From Amborella trichopoda (taxonomy: Eukaryota > Streptophyta > Magnoliopsida > Amborellales > Amborellaceae), in the NCBI RefSeq assembly GCF_000471905.2, contig NW_006498435.1, positions 3,835,146 through 3,899,145 on the forward strand: a DNA stretch of 64,000 bases. The letters are read 5' to 3'. Below the pieces are notes generated by a model. It saw only the letters and a program-made list of their open reading frames with translations. It was not told the origin of the DNA and ran no database searches. A program made the position numbers and the translations under genes. Positions 54,047 to 64,000 of the stretch are shown here, one piece after another. The first letter of the stretch is position 1, and each line of letters begins with the position of its first letter.

Positions 54047-56750
54047 TGGTTAGGTGCGTCGATCTCGCCTTTCGGATCTAGATGATCTGGGGCATGTATC
54101 TCGGGTTTTTATGACGAACTCAGAATTTGAGATCGTTCTCTCAGAACCTTGGGCAGGTATACCAACCGATGAGAGAGGAATTGAAAGTGGGTTCGGGACT
54201 TCCTCGGGCTGGCTCACATGGACACCCTCTTAGATCACGAAGAAAGCCCCATAGCTTCTTTAGCTGGCTCGAAATCGCTTCCCTTGACCTGTAATCGTCT
54301 TGTTTTTTGCACAACACTTCTATGGTTAATTTACGAGACAAGTGGGTCAAAGAGACCCACCCTTGTCTTAGGGCACTGTACGTTCACACGAGAGGGTGAT
54401 GAAGCGTAAGGTTCAAATAAAGATAGGAAAGGGAAGAAAACTTGACAAAGAGGCGAGACTAGCATTACAGCCGAGAAGTCATCGACTTGGAGTGATAGCA
54501 AGATGGGCATGGTTCTTAGAACTAGAACGACAGCAATGCTACTCGAAATCGAGACCAATATGGTGGTGCTAGGCTAAGTCTACTCTTAATCAAGCTTGGG
54601 CAGACAAGAGAATGAAAAGAAGAGATGAAACGTCAGAGAGATGAGGTCCCGACGGCACTAGGCGTTGCCACCCACGACCGTAGAGTAGCAGTGTCATGGC
54701 CCTTGGGCGGCGCTCGACACCACTGCTCATGGCTAGAGAGTGAGGAATAAACTACAGACGGCGCTAAGCAACATCATTGGCAACATAAGAAAACGACACG
54801 CCCTCGAGCGGGCGGCAATAGTTTCTGACGAAGCACGCGGCGATGGTCATTCGTAAAGCGCTCGACGGTAATCCTCACAAGGTGCGTGGTGATAGGCATG
54901 GGACACAGGAAGGGCGGTGATGAACCCCGAATACGTGAAGGAAGCATGTGGATGGCGGTAGATGTTGCTAAGGCCTATAGCCGACGACGATGGGTATCGC
55001 CGTCTGCTAGAAATACGCAATAAGGAAGGACCCCTACGAGCGGCAACGGGTTCTGCCGTCTGGGTTCTTCACTAAGACGTCTAAGCTACGTCTGTAGACG
55101 GTGATGGGTAGTGCCATCTACCGGCCCCATTGGACGATAGAATAAAGGAAGGAGAAGGAGACTCTCGCATGGCGCTGCCATCGCCATGCACGACCTGTGT
55201 AACCGCAGGGGAGACGTGCACAGCACTGCCACTATCGTGCATGACCCCTACGAGGAACTCAGATGGGAAAGGAGAGGGGAAGAGAGGAAAGAAGAGAGAG
55301 AGAAGAAGAAAAAAGAAGAGAGAGAAGATTTACCTCAAACCAAGGGGTACGGGTCAAAAGTTTCTCTCACCTCACTCTCTTTCTCTCAAATGTGACTCAA
55401 CCATGAGAAGAAAACGAAACTTGTGTTAAGTAAAAACTCTATCTTTTGTGAAAGGTTGTGTCCTCTAGTGCGTACAATGCTGATATGTATATAAGAATTT
55501 GCCCCAAACATGGGTAGATGATCAAAAGTAACCCTAATTTGTAGAAATTAAGATTAAATTGAATTAAAATAAATTAAAAAATAGGGTACAAAATGACAGA
55601 TTTGCCCCTTCCTAACAATTTGTGGAATTCTAGAACAGTCCCTGTGCTGCCCTAGAACTTGCATGATCATGCATGCATGATCCGGGGTAGTTCTGATGCT
55701 CGGTTGATCGTAAGATGATTGTTTTCTTTTAGGGCTCGGCATGACAATTGATTTGATACCAACTTCGAGCCATGGATCGTGTTTTTAGTGCATGATCATG
55801 TGACTTGAAATTTGAGTGAATCTTGAAAGTTCGGATAGATAGTGTACTTTTTCCTTGATGGTTTTTGGTGATTTCCTTGTTGAATTACACTGAGCATGCC
55901 GTTATGATTGCGGAGCAACAAACGTAGCTCGATTCGGTGCTCGAATGAAGGTTTCACAACTTTGGAATTTTTATCGAAATCTGGAATTTCGGCGACGAAA
56001 TTTGTAGTTGCTTCATCGGCTTTGTGTGAAGAATCCGATCGTTCATCATGTACGGGGTTCGGGTCAGTGATAGCCCGAGACCTTGCGCCCGCAATGGACT
56101 TAGTCTCGTGTCGATCGGGCTCGTGAGAGACGTGATCTGGCCTCTTGAGCAAGATACGATGCTGCTAAATTTCTTGCACTTTCTTCATGGATCAACAACT
56201 TCTCTCTAGCTTTTATTCGCGTTAGGTTGTTTTCACAAGGTGTACCACATATTAAATTGCTCGTCTTAACTAGACGAACATGCTCACCAATTTTGAGCAT
56301 GATCCGACTTGGGATGGGTGAGATATGAGCGTCGAAAGTTACTAGTCGTGACTGTCCCTTCCATGGCGTGGAGTTGCAGGATCTTCTGCTTCACTCTTTT
56401 TCCTATAACGTTTTCTTGGAGTGTTCGTTCGGGCTGAACATTGACCCCTAGGGGTTTTGAACTGTGCCGGTTCCAATAGTGGTGGTCCCACAGAAAATTG
56501 AGACACGAAAATGTAGCTTCAGTTGTATGCTCCGTTTCAGGGTGCAAGAGGCCGATTTTGCTAGAACTATTTCTCAGTTTCCATTACCTTAGACATGTTG
56601 GAATGCAACGAAACTTGGTAGGAGACTTTTGAGGAACCTCATGAAGATCTTGGCCAGTTCTGGGGCTATTATGAGACTATCAAAATTTCCACTATTTGTT
56701 AAGCCCATATTGAGCGAGGGCCCCATGTTGATGAAAATTACCTTCCAATA
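54047..56750 (-). repeat. 3' LTR of T5 (subfamily II, 2704 bp)
   Basis: Starts tggttaggtg and ends cttccaata. No primer site lies to its left, and shared 3'-region sequence lies to its right, so it is a 3' LTR. TATA run near 55490, purine tract near 55255-55335. Confidence 0.85.
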
Positions 56751-57915
56751 GATTTCCCCGCCGAATGCTTTACTTCGAAAGAATCGAGAAGTGCAATCAT
56801 TCAGGAGTTTTGAGGGATCTTGCCGAAGTCCTCATCCTCAAGGGACTAACATGCCTTTTTTTTTTAAGGCCAAATGCAACGAACCTTTAGTCGGCATTGT
56901 TCGCTGCCACACCAAGTTTTCTTTTGATGCTCAGGGTATCTCTGTAGGTAGCATCTAGCAAGGGTTTCTGACCCGTCCCAAAAGTTTGGTCCCATGTAGG
57001 CTAGGGGTTTTGACGAGACGTACCCTTAAGCCTGTGGCAGGTTAGACCTTAGCTTAGTCAGTTTCTTACCTTCGTGCTGATTCTTAGCATTTTCGGAGGG
57101 AACTTTTGGTCATTGTCCTCACCCTCAAGGACTCTTGTTGTTGTTGAACTAGGGTGATCTTATGCGGCTCTCATTCCCTAATGAGCCATGTTGAAGCGTA
57201 GGGGATCTTATGCGTCTCTCACCCCCCTGATGAGCCATGATGATTGGGAGATCTTATGCAGCTCTCACTCCTTGATGAGCCATGTTGAAGCGTGGGGGAT
57301 CTTATGCAGCTCTCACCCCCTGATGAGCCATGATAGTTGGGAGATCTTATGCGGCTCTCACTCCCGATGAGCCATGTTGAAATGTGGGGAATCTTATGCG
57401 GCTCTCACACCCTGATGAGTCATGATTGCTGGGAGATCTTATGCAACTCTCTCTCCCTGATGAGCCATGTTGAAAAGTGGGGGATCTTATGCGGCTCTCA
57501 CCCCCTTAGGAGCCTGATTGCTGCGAGATCTTATGCGGCTCTCACTCTTTGATGAGCTATGTTGAAATGTGGGGGATCTTATGCGGCTCTCACCCCCGGA
57601 TGAGCCATGTTCTTGGGAGATCTTATGCGGCTGTCACTTCCTGATGAGCTATGTTCTTGGGAGATCTTATGCGGCTCTCACTCCCTAATGAGTTATCTGG
57701 TGTTGGCTTTTCAGGATTTTAGGTAGACCTCACTAGCCAAGATCTTGACTGTTTGAAAACTGGACGTCGGCTGAGCGGCAGCCCTGCGTCATCCTGTCTT
57801 TCTGTCCAAGCGCCTTTTTTCAAGTTTTCACTTGAACAGGGGAACTGGTGTCGTGAAGACGATTTTCACCAACTCCTATTATTTCTGGGCTCTTTTACCC
57901 ATTACCTACGTAAAC
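56751..57915 (-). mobile_element. 3' region of T5, ending in a 12-copy array
   Basis: Begins with the sequence shared by T3 and T6 next to the LTR (ccgccgaatg...). No genes. The frames seen at 57188-57552 are produced by the repeat array. The join at about 57915 to an LTR interior suggests a deletion between two Tat copies. Confidence 0.75.
57151..57710. repeat. 12-copy, 46-bp array with a two-unit alternation
   Basis: atcttatgcggctctcac starts at 57151, 57204, 57250, 57298, 57343, 57389, 57435, 57483, 57527, 57575, 57619 and 57664. Units with 'ttgaa.cgtggggg' alternate with units with 'tgattgggag', giving a dimer of about 93 bp over five rounds. Confidence 0.95.
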
Positions 57916-58704
57916 CTCGATGCCAAAATTTGTATCCACTTCATTAACTTTGTGTACGAAATTTGATTGTTTATCATGCGCAGGGTTCGGACCATTGATG
58001 GCCATGGGCGTTACGCACTCGATGCAACTGGTTTCATGTCAATTGGGCTTGCTAGCACCATGATTTTTTGTTAGATCGAGGTGTGTCACTTTTGATTTTC
58101 TTGCAAATTTCTTCACGGATGAGCAACTTCTCGCTAGCTTTTCTTCACACTCGGGCATCGTCACGGGGCATGCCACATATTGAAACGCGCGAACATGCTC
58201 ACAAAATTTGAGCATGTTCTGACCTCGAACGAGTGAGATATGAGGTCATTGTTCGTGACTGCCCCTTTAATGGTGATTACTTGCAAGGTGGCCTCACCAG
58301 AATAGTGTTCGACTCCTCTTTTTTTGATCTTTTACCCATAACTTCTTCCTGGAGTGTCCGTTTAAGCTGAAATTTAACCCTTATGGTTTTCAACCATGCC
58401 GGATCCAATAGCGATGACCTTATAGATTTTTGGTGCTATGAAAATATAGTTCTAGTTATGTGGTTCGTTTCAGGGTGTTAGAGACTGATTCTGCCGAAAC
58501 TGTTTCGCAGTCTGCACTGCCTTAGGCATGTCGAAATACGACGAAACTTGGCAAGAGTCTTTTTAGAGTCCTTATGAAGATCTTGATCCATTCTGAGGCC
58601 ATGTTTAGATTGTTAAAATTTCCACTGTTTGTCAGACGTTATTGGTCGGCTTCTCTTTTTATTCCGCATCAAGGACCCATGGTGCTGAAAAATGTCTTCA
58701 AACA
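57916..58704 (-). repeat. LTR fragment of T6 (subfamily I)
   Basis: Matches T1 LTR bases about 2880-3670, ending cttcaaaca. Its left part is missing at the join with T5. Confidence 0.8.
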
Positions 58705-59960
58705 GTATGCCTCGCCGAATGTTGTGCTTCAAGAGAAGTGAGAAAGACAACATTCAGAAAATTTTCTGTGGCTTTATTTCTTTTCTCTTCCTAGCCACAT
58801 GACCACATGAACGCCAAAGAGATCCACACAATGTTGTAACAAGGATGCTCAAATGTTTGGATGTAATGTACAAGTCCATCCGAGGAGACTTTAAGGGGAG
58901 AAGAGACTTTGAGGGATCTTGTCGGAGTCCTCACCCTCAAGGGACTATTTGTGATTCTAGCGGCTGAGGATTTTGTGTGGACCTCGTTGGTTAGAATCAG
59001 GCCTATTCGGTGGCCAAGTGCTATGAGCCTTTAGTCGGCGTTGCTTGCTGCTACACCAGGTTCGCTTTTGACAATCAAGGTACCTCTGTGGGCCCTTATC
59101 CTATCTGGTCCAATCGGGGGCTTTTTATTGGCCTGTCCCGAAAATTTGGGCCTGTCAATTAGGGAGGAATTTTGGTGAGACGTCCTCATGGTGAGGCATC
59201 ACCTTGAAGTCTCTGTTAGGTTCGCCTTGGCTTTGTCAGTTTCTTACCGTCATGGGGGTCTTTAGCATTTTTGAGGGATCTTTCGGTCAATGTCCTCAAC
59301 CTCTAAGGACTCTTTTTTATTTTGAGGGATCTATTGTTCATCGCCCCTACCCTCAAGGACTCTTTTTTATTTTGATGTTTGGGAGATCTTGTTAGGCTCT
59401 CACTCCCGGGTAAGCCATCTTGTGATTTTGATTGGATCCTGACAGCTGAGGATTTTGTGTGGACCTCGTTAGCCAGAATTGTTCCTGTTTGGCAATTGGG
59501 TGCCAACTGAGGCAGTGATGCTGCGTCAACCAGCTTTACTACTGTCCAAGCGCCCTTTGTGGATTTTCACCTAGACTAGGGAAGTGGCCTCGTCAAGATG
59601 GTTTTCACCAACCTCCTTTATTTATTGGCTCTTTTTCTCATGACCTTATGCCCATGTCCACCCTTTTCATCCGTTTTTGCTCATGGTGCCCTTTTGGGGT
59701 TTTTGTTGTGCCCGGGTCTTATTTTCACGGAACTCTTTTACTCTTGGTTTCGTGACCATGCCCATCCATCATTTTTACTCATGGCATTCTCTTGTCCAGG
59801 TATACCCCATGTCCGTTATTTTTTCTTCATTTTTTGTTTTTTGTTAAGGTGTGTGTAAGGTTATGCCTTTGGGACCTGTGCAAAGCCTTTTAACGTCATG
59901 TCGTTAGGACGTGCACTATAATTTAAGGTCATACAGCTGGACCATAATGGGGATGAAGGC
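58705..59960 (-). mobile_element. 3' region of T6, cut by G2
   Basis: Opens with the shared ccgaatgttgtgcttcaag sequence, contains the 'gagggatct' motif twice (59270-59385) and one 46-bp unit (about 59385), then the 'aaggtcat' motif twice. It stops where the G2 LTR begins at 59961. Confidence 0.8.
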
Positions 59961-61635
59961 TGTCACACCCTAAGAATTTACAATATTAATATTCTTGAGA
60001 TGTGACAGTCAAAACATATATACATCTCTTGATAGGACAAATTTACAGTGGTGAATTCTTACAGGATACCAAAAGAAAGTTTAAGTACAACTACAGTATC
60101 TTCTAAAGTTGATCCTGACGAGCACTCAAAATGAAACCGCAGTTATCCTAAAAAAAATGTTTACCATAATTTGATGAGTTTGGCTACTTAGTAACTGATC
60201 ATCATAATCCTAAAAATAACCATAATTGAAAGACATCAATATTTTAAAAAAGGAGATCAATTAACAGAAATGCATTGACTGTTTCACTTTCAATAAATGC
60301 ATAATTAAGTATAATCCGAATAATTGAAATGCATAAAACATTTTAATGGCAGTGCATAACTCAAAGCGTTTCACAAAATACCCTACTGGCGTCCCAAGTA
60401 GGTCACCTATATACCCCATCAGCGTCTTGATGGGCTCACTTAATCCCTATCGGCGTCCCAGCTAGGTCCACTTAATTCCTGCAGGTCCACTTATACCTCA
60501 TCGGCGTACCAGATGAATCCACTTAGTCCCTACCGGTGTCCCAGATAGGTCCACTTATACCTCACCGGTGAACCGGATGAGTCAACTTGTATACTTAAAG
60601 TATTTCTCAATCTCTTTAAACATTCGAAAGCAGCAATATCATGTACTCAACATATCACTGAAATTATTAATATGAATTTCACAGACACCATTAATAACAG
60701 TCACTTTCAATAACAGTTCAAAAATAACCAGTCAAATCTTTTGGGCCCAAATTTAGAAAGGTAACAGTTCGTAAAGACATTCTAGCATAATTACCAATCT
60801 GATATGTATAGAAACACTCTCATAGAAATTCAAGAATACAGAATTATCACAATTTATGGGATGTCAATTCGCAAATAAACAATTCACAGACAATGCTATA
60901 ATCAATTGTAAAAATAGCACTTTTCAAATAATAAGACAGTCATTTGCACATGAATTTTACAATGTCTAAATATTAAAAAACAGTAGAAAGAAATCTCACA
61001 ATTTTACCAAAAGCAAAAATATCAGATTTATTTCCAATAAATTTACATTATTTGAAATTTTCTAACAATAAACAAGAAAAATAAATAAATTTATTTCTAA
61101 GAATTTACAGCATTTAAAATTTCTAACATAGATAAAATATCACAATTTTATTAAAAAGATTATTTTTCAAAATAATGAGGTCACTTGCCTATAAAATTTA
61201 TCTCACCTAAAATTCATGATAATAAGCAGAAATAATTATTTCATTTCATTTTTAAAAAGAACGGATTATTTTTCAATATAATGAAGTCACTTACCTAAAA
61301 ATTTGAGAGGGAGCTTCCGATAAAAATTCCGCTAGAGAGAGAAAGAGCTCACTACATTTCAACTAGAGAGGGAGATCTCAAAACTTTCTCTGGTGGGAAT
61401 CCTCACCTCTCCGAATTTAAATTCTTATAACATATTATTATATTATTTTATTAGGCTCCACCTCATACTTGAGGTGTTACCTTAATACTATGCGAGAGAC
61501 GATTAAGGCCCACGTCAACTAGGGACGTGGTAAGAGAAAGAAAAAAGCTTAAACCAAAAGGTTTTGAAAGTAGTGATGGTCCCTAAGGACCATCATGCTC
61601 ATACAAAACATTACTAATTTAAAAGTTTCTTCTTT

Positions 61636-61672
<37 letters not shown>

Positions 61673-61682
61673 GATTATTACA
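59961..61682 (-). repeat. 3' LTR of G2 (1722 bp)
   Basis: Plus strand starts tgtcacaccctaag and ends aaggattattaca. It holds an array of 'ggcgtcccagataggtccac' units, an AT-rich middle, a run of about 30 T near its right end and an LTR edge exactly beside the polypurine tract. Confidence 0.9.
60385..60595. repeat. 'ctaccggcgtcccagatagg' repeat in the G2 LTR
   Basis: Six or so imperfect units of about 36 bp reading tcggcgtcccag.taggtccact. Confidence 0.8.
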
Positions 61683-61698
61683 TTTTTCCCCCCTTAAA
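61683..61698 (-). other. Polypurine tract of G2
   Basis: The plus strand tttttccccccttaaa reads tttaaggggggaaaaa on the minus strand and lies directly at the LTR start. Confidence 0.85.
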
Positions 61699-61777
61699 GA
61701 TATTTAGTCCTCTAAATTTGTGTACCTGATTGTTGAAAAAGATAGGGATATTTTTCTATGATATCATCTTCTCGTGC

Positions 61778-62818
61778 TCAAGTCGACTCCTCTCTTGACT
61801 GATATTGCCATAATATACGGACCAAAGGAATCTTCTTGTTGCGCAACACTTGTACTCTTCTATCTAGTATCAAAATTGGGTTCTCAATGAAGGATAGGTC
61901 CTTTCTGATCGGTAGAGGTTCATATTTCAAGATATGGGATGGGTCAAGCTGATATTTTCGTAGTGATGATACATGGAAGACATTATAGATGTTTGCCAAT
62001 TCGGGTGGTAAGGCATGTCTATAAGCGACACTTCCGATTCTTTCCAGGATTTCAAATGGTCCGATGTAACATGGGCTCAACTTTCCTTTCTTGTCGAATC
62101 TCATAATGCCTTTTATTGGTGAGATTTTTAGGAAAACTCGATCACCTTCCTCAAATTCAAGATCTATTCTTTGGTTATCGGCATAACACTTTTGCCGACT
62201 TTGAGCTGTCTTGAGCCTTTCTTGAATTAATGCTATCTTATCTGTGGTTACCTAGACAATTTCTGGCCCCAAAAGCTTTCTTTCACCAACCTCATCCCAA
62301 CAGATGGGTAACCTGCATTTCCTTTCATACAGGGCTTCATATGGTGCCATCTGGATACTGGCTTGGAAGCTATTATTATAAGCAAACTCAATCAGGGGTA
62401 AATGGTCATCCCAGCTTTCTGTAAAGTCAATGACACAAGCCCTTAGCATATCTTCCAAAGTTTGGATGGTCCTCTCCGATTGTCCATCAGTTTGGGGATG
62501 AAAGGCAGTGTTAAAGGTGAGTCTTGTCCCCATGGCAGACTGTGGCCTAGCCCAAAATTTAAAAGTAAATCGTGTATCCCTGTCCGATACAATATTGACC
62601 TGAACTTCATGCAACCGCAATAATTCCTTAATGTACAACTGGGCCAGTCGATCCAAAGTGTACGTCGTGCGAATCGGTAGAAAGTGAGCAGCTTTGGTCA
62701 GCCGGTCTACAATGACCCAAATGCTATCATGTCCTGAATTTGTTCTAGGCAAGCCAGAGAAAAAATCCATAGAGATGTGCTCCCAGTTCCACTCTGACAC
62801 GGGTAAAGGCTGCAACAA
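61778..62818 (-). pseudogene. Integrase with chromodomain-type C-terminus (G2), one stop inside
   Basis: Core (62252-62818): DFFSGLPRTNSGHDSIWVIV and DRLTKAAHFLPI, RDTRFTFKFW (second Asp), HPQTDGQSERTIQTLEDMLR (Glu), then the linker FQASIQMAPYEALYERKC. A TAG at 62252-62254 replaces a codon the family reads as Gln (PEIVQ). The frame then continues, still open, through LKTAQSRQKCYADNQR, RVFLKISPIKGIM and GPFEILERIGSVAYRHALPP to the C-terminal ILDRRVQVLRNKKIPLVRIL and WQYQSREEST, a chromodomain-like module that targets chromoviruses to chromatin. All catalytic residues are visible; the single stop is the only break I see. Confidence 0.9.
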
Positions 62819-62848
62819 CCCAGCGGGCCTTTGATGCTCAGCTTTTAC

Positions 62849-62851
62849 TTA
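62849..62851 (-). other. Premature stop in the G2 zinc-finger region
   Basis: Between the RNase H frame and the integrase core, the minus strand reads CLTCQ-stop-VKAEHQRPAG. The family has CQQ there, so this is a CAA to TAA change. Confidence 0.75.
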
Positions 62852-62931
62852 CTGGCATGTTAGGCACTTGGACACAAATAGTGTTACCTCTTTTTTCATA
62901 TTATTCCTCCAAAAGGTTTTCTTCAGGTCCC

Positions 62932-62995
62932 GATACATTTTAATACTTCCGGGATGTATCGTATACGATACATCCCGGAAGTATTAAAATGTATC
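62932..62995. repeat. Perfect 64-bp palindrome
   Basis: The left arm 62932-62963 is the exact complement of the right arm 62964-62995, with the centre at gtatac and no spacer. Confidence 0.98.
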
Positions 62996-63006
62996 AGGAT
63001 TAAAAT

Positions 63007-63095
63007 GTCGGATTTGTGTCTCGAATGATGAGAGTGATGTGCTTCTTCCAATATAGCTTTCTTCACACTCTCATCATTCGAGACACAAATCCGAC
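63007..63095. repeat. Perfect 30-bp inverted repeat with 29-bp loop
   Basis: 63007-63036 (gtcggatttgtgtctcga...) pairs without mismatch with 63066-63095 (...gagacacaaatccgac). Confidence 0.98.
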
Positions 63096-63693
63096 CTTTG
63101 AATCTTAGCAAATCCTCACTACATATAGAGAATTCGTCTCTCTTTCTCAGCTTCACCTCTTCTACAATTGTTATAAATTGAGGGTCTTTCTCTTGAGCCG
63201 ATTGAATCTGTTGGATTAATCGGGGTTCTGCCTTAATGTTGGCAATCATACTTACCACACCATTAATGGACGGAGCCGGATGCCAATCCACTATTTCCTC
63301 TAACAATCTCTTTTCTTGGATCATTAGATGAGCTAAGACTCCCGTAGATTTTTTACTTAGAGCGTCGGCCACAATGTTAGCTTTTCCTGAATGATAATGG
63401 ATTGTGCAATCATAATCTTCTAAGAAATCCATCCATCTTATGTGTCGCATATTTAAATCCTTCAGAGAGAAGAGGTATTTCAAGCTCTTATGATCCGTGT
63501 ATATTTCAAATTGCTCACCATATAGATAATGCCTCCACATTTTCAAAGCGAATACTATTGTAGCCAACTCCAAGTCATGAATTGGATATTTTTTCTCATA
63601 TTCTTTCAACTGTCTGGATGCATATGCCACTACTTTCCCATATTGCATTAATACACAGCCCAAGCCTTTATGTGAAGCATCACTATAAATCAC

Positions 63694-64000
63694 AAATCCC
63701 CCACTTCCCTCAGGAATAGTTAAAATAGGTGCTGAAATTAATCGAACTTTTAGTTCTTGAAAACTCTCCTCACATTTACTTGTCCACTCAAATTTGATAT
63801 TTTTCTATGTCAATCGAGTCAATGGGGTTGCGATTCGAGAAAATCATTCTACAAATTTTTTGTAATATCCCGTCAATCCCAAAATGCTTCGAACTTCAGT
63901 CACATTACTTGGTTGTTTCCAATTAACAACAGCTTCAACCTTTGAAGGATCAACTGATAGACCTTCTTTTGATATGACATGTCCTAAAAATGTCACTTGT
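63694..64000 (-). pseudogene. Reverse transcriptase thumb of G2 (cut by the window end)
   Basis: On the minus strand the right edge reads TFLGHVISKEGLSVDPSKVE, then VNWKQPSNVTEVRSILGLTG, YYKKFVEWFSRIATPLTRLT, a stop, and [20 protein letters not shown], leading into RNase H. This is the C-terminal quarter of the gypsy RT; the palm with the catalytic motifs is off the window. One in-frame stop is visible near 63806. Confidence 0.88.

Larger units (their letters stand above)
62923..63693 (-). pseudogene. RNase H and integrase zinc-finger region (G2), disrupted by inverted repeats
   Basis: RNase H part: [17 protein letters not shown] (first Asp), then [18 protein letters not shown] (Glu), [13 protein letters not shown] (Asp) and [13 protein letters not shown] (Asp), all present. 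Then the N-terminal integrase region ([29 protein letters not shown]). After AILEEAHHS the expected [12 protein letters not shown] zinc-finger phrase is replaced by an out-of-family stretch built from two inverted repeats at 62932-63095, ending in a stop. The [11 protein letters not shown] codons themselves are still present just left of the insert, so sequence was added rather than simply mutated. Confidence 0.9.
59961..64000 (-). mobile_element. G2: 3' half of a Tekay-type chromovirus
   Basis: Right to left: RT thumb, RNase H and zinc finger (with inverted-repeat insert), integrase, chromodomain-like C-terminus, polypurine tract and 3' LTR. The 5' half lies beyond the window. The target is the T6 3' region. 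Confidence 0.92.

Noticed and set aside
57188-57552. Repeat-protein-like frames (LMSHVEAWGILCSSHP...)
   Set aside because: They are translations of the 46-bp DNA array; the units differ in length and interrupt one another's frames, so no protein is supported.
57151-57710. CRISPR-like array
   Set aside because: Repeats are contiguous and diverged with no unique spacers, and the DNA is a plant nuclear sequence.
1-64000. tRNA, rRNA or known small RNA genes
   Set aside because: I saw no cloverleaf-compatible sequence with the conserved A and B boxes; the tRNA-like pieces are primer sites of retrotransposons.

Overview
The window looks like nuclear DNA of a flowering plant with a large, repeat-rich genome. 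It consists almost entirely of transposable elements nested in one another, and I see no intact host gene. The plant assignment rests on several signs: Ty3/gypsy elements of the Tat and Tekay (chromovirus) types, a Ty1/copia element, L1-type LINEs with a plant-style RNase H, plant tRNA primer sites, and a hAT-like MITE. The species cannot be told from the sequence. Element names below (T1, G1 and so on) are mine.

Layout, left to right. Bases 1-3670 are the 5' end of a minus-strand Tat element (T1: leader, primer site, 3.04 kb LTR). T1 is inserted in the RNase H region of a minus-strand gypsy element (G1, 3671 to about 9192: pol, protease, gag, primer site, repeat-packed LTR). An AT-rich intergenic stretch with a 20-N gap follows. 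A nearly full-length, inactive L1-type LINE on the minus strand spans 11484-22537 and has 18-bp target duplications. It is split by a copia element on the plus strand (Co1, 16498-21572) with 5-bp target duplications. Bases 22556-26082 (177-N gap inside) and 27926-29642 hold only short duplications, a weak small ORF and an exon-like scrap. Between them lie a 415-bp MITE (26091-26505) and a 5'-truncated LINE (26938-27917). An orphan LTR with a tRNA-Lys primer site lies at 29643-30629.

Bases 30630-59960 are a block of minus-strand Tat sequence. T2 (30630-36702) carries gag, RT, two RNases H and integrase but no visible protease. T3 (36703-52958) has a partial 3' LTR, a long repeat-rich 3' region, an antisense ORF with its own TATA box, protease, gag, leader, primer site and a 2.74 kb 5' LTR, but no RT, RNase H or integrase. 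T2 and T3 appear to share the middle LTR, as if they were one tandem array later trimmed by deletion. A relic with a second copy of the antisense promoter region (T4, 52959-54046) and two LTR-plus-3'-region fragments (T5, T6) follow. From 59961 to the end is the 3' half of a Tekay-type chromovirus (G2) inserted in the T6 3' region.

Reading frames in every element are broken by stops, frameshifts, small tandem duplications or lost catalytic residues. The most distinctive features are the antisense gene unit inside the Tat element, the repeat arrays that differ in copy number between related 3' regions (one with a two-unit higher-order pattern), and two adjacent perfect inverted repeats inside the G2 pol gene.
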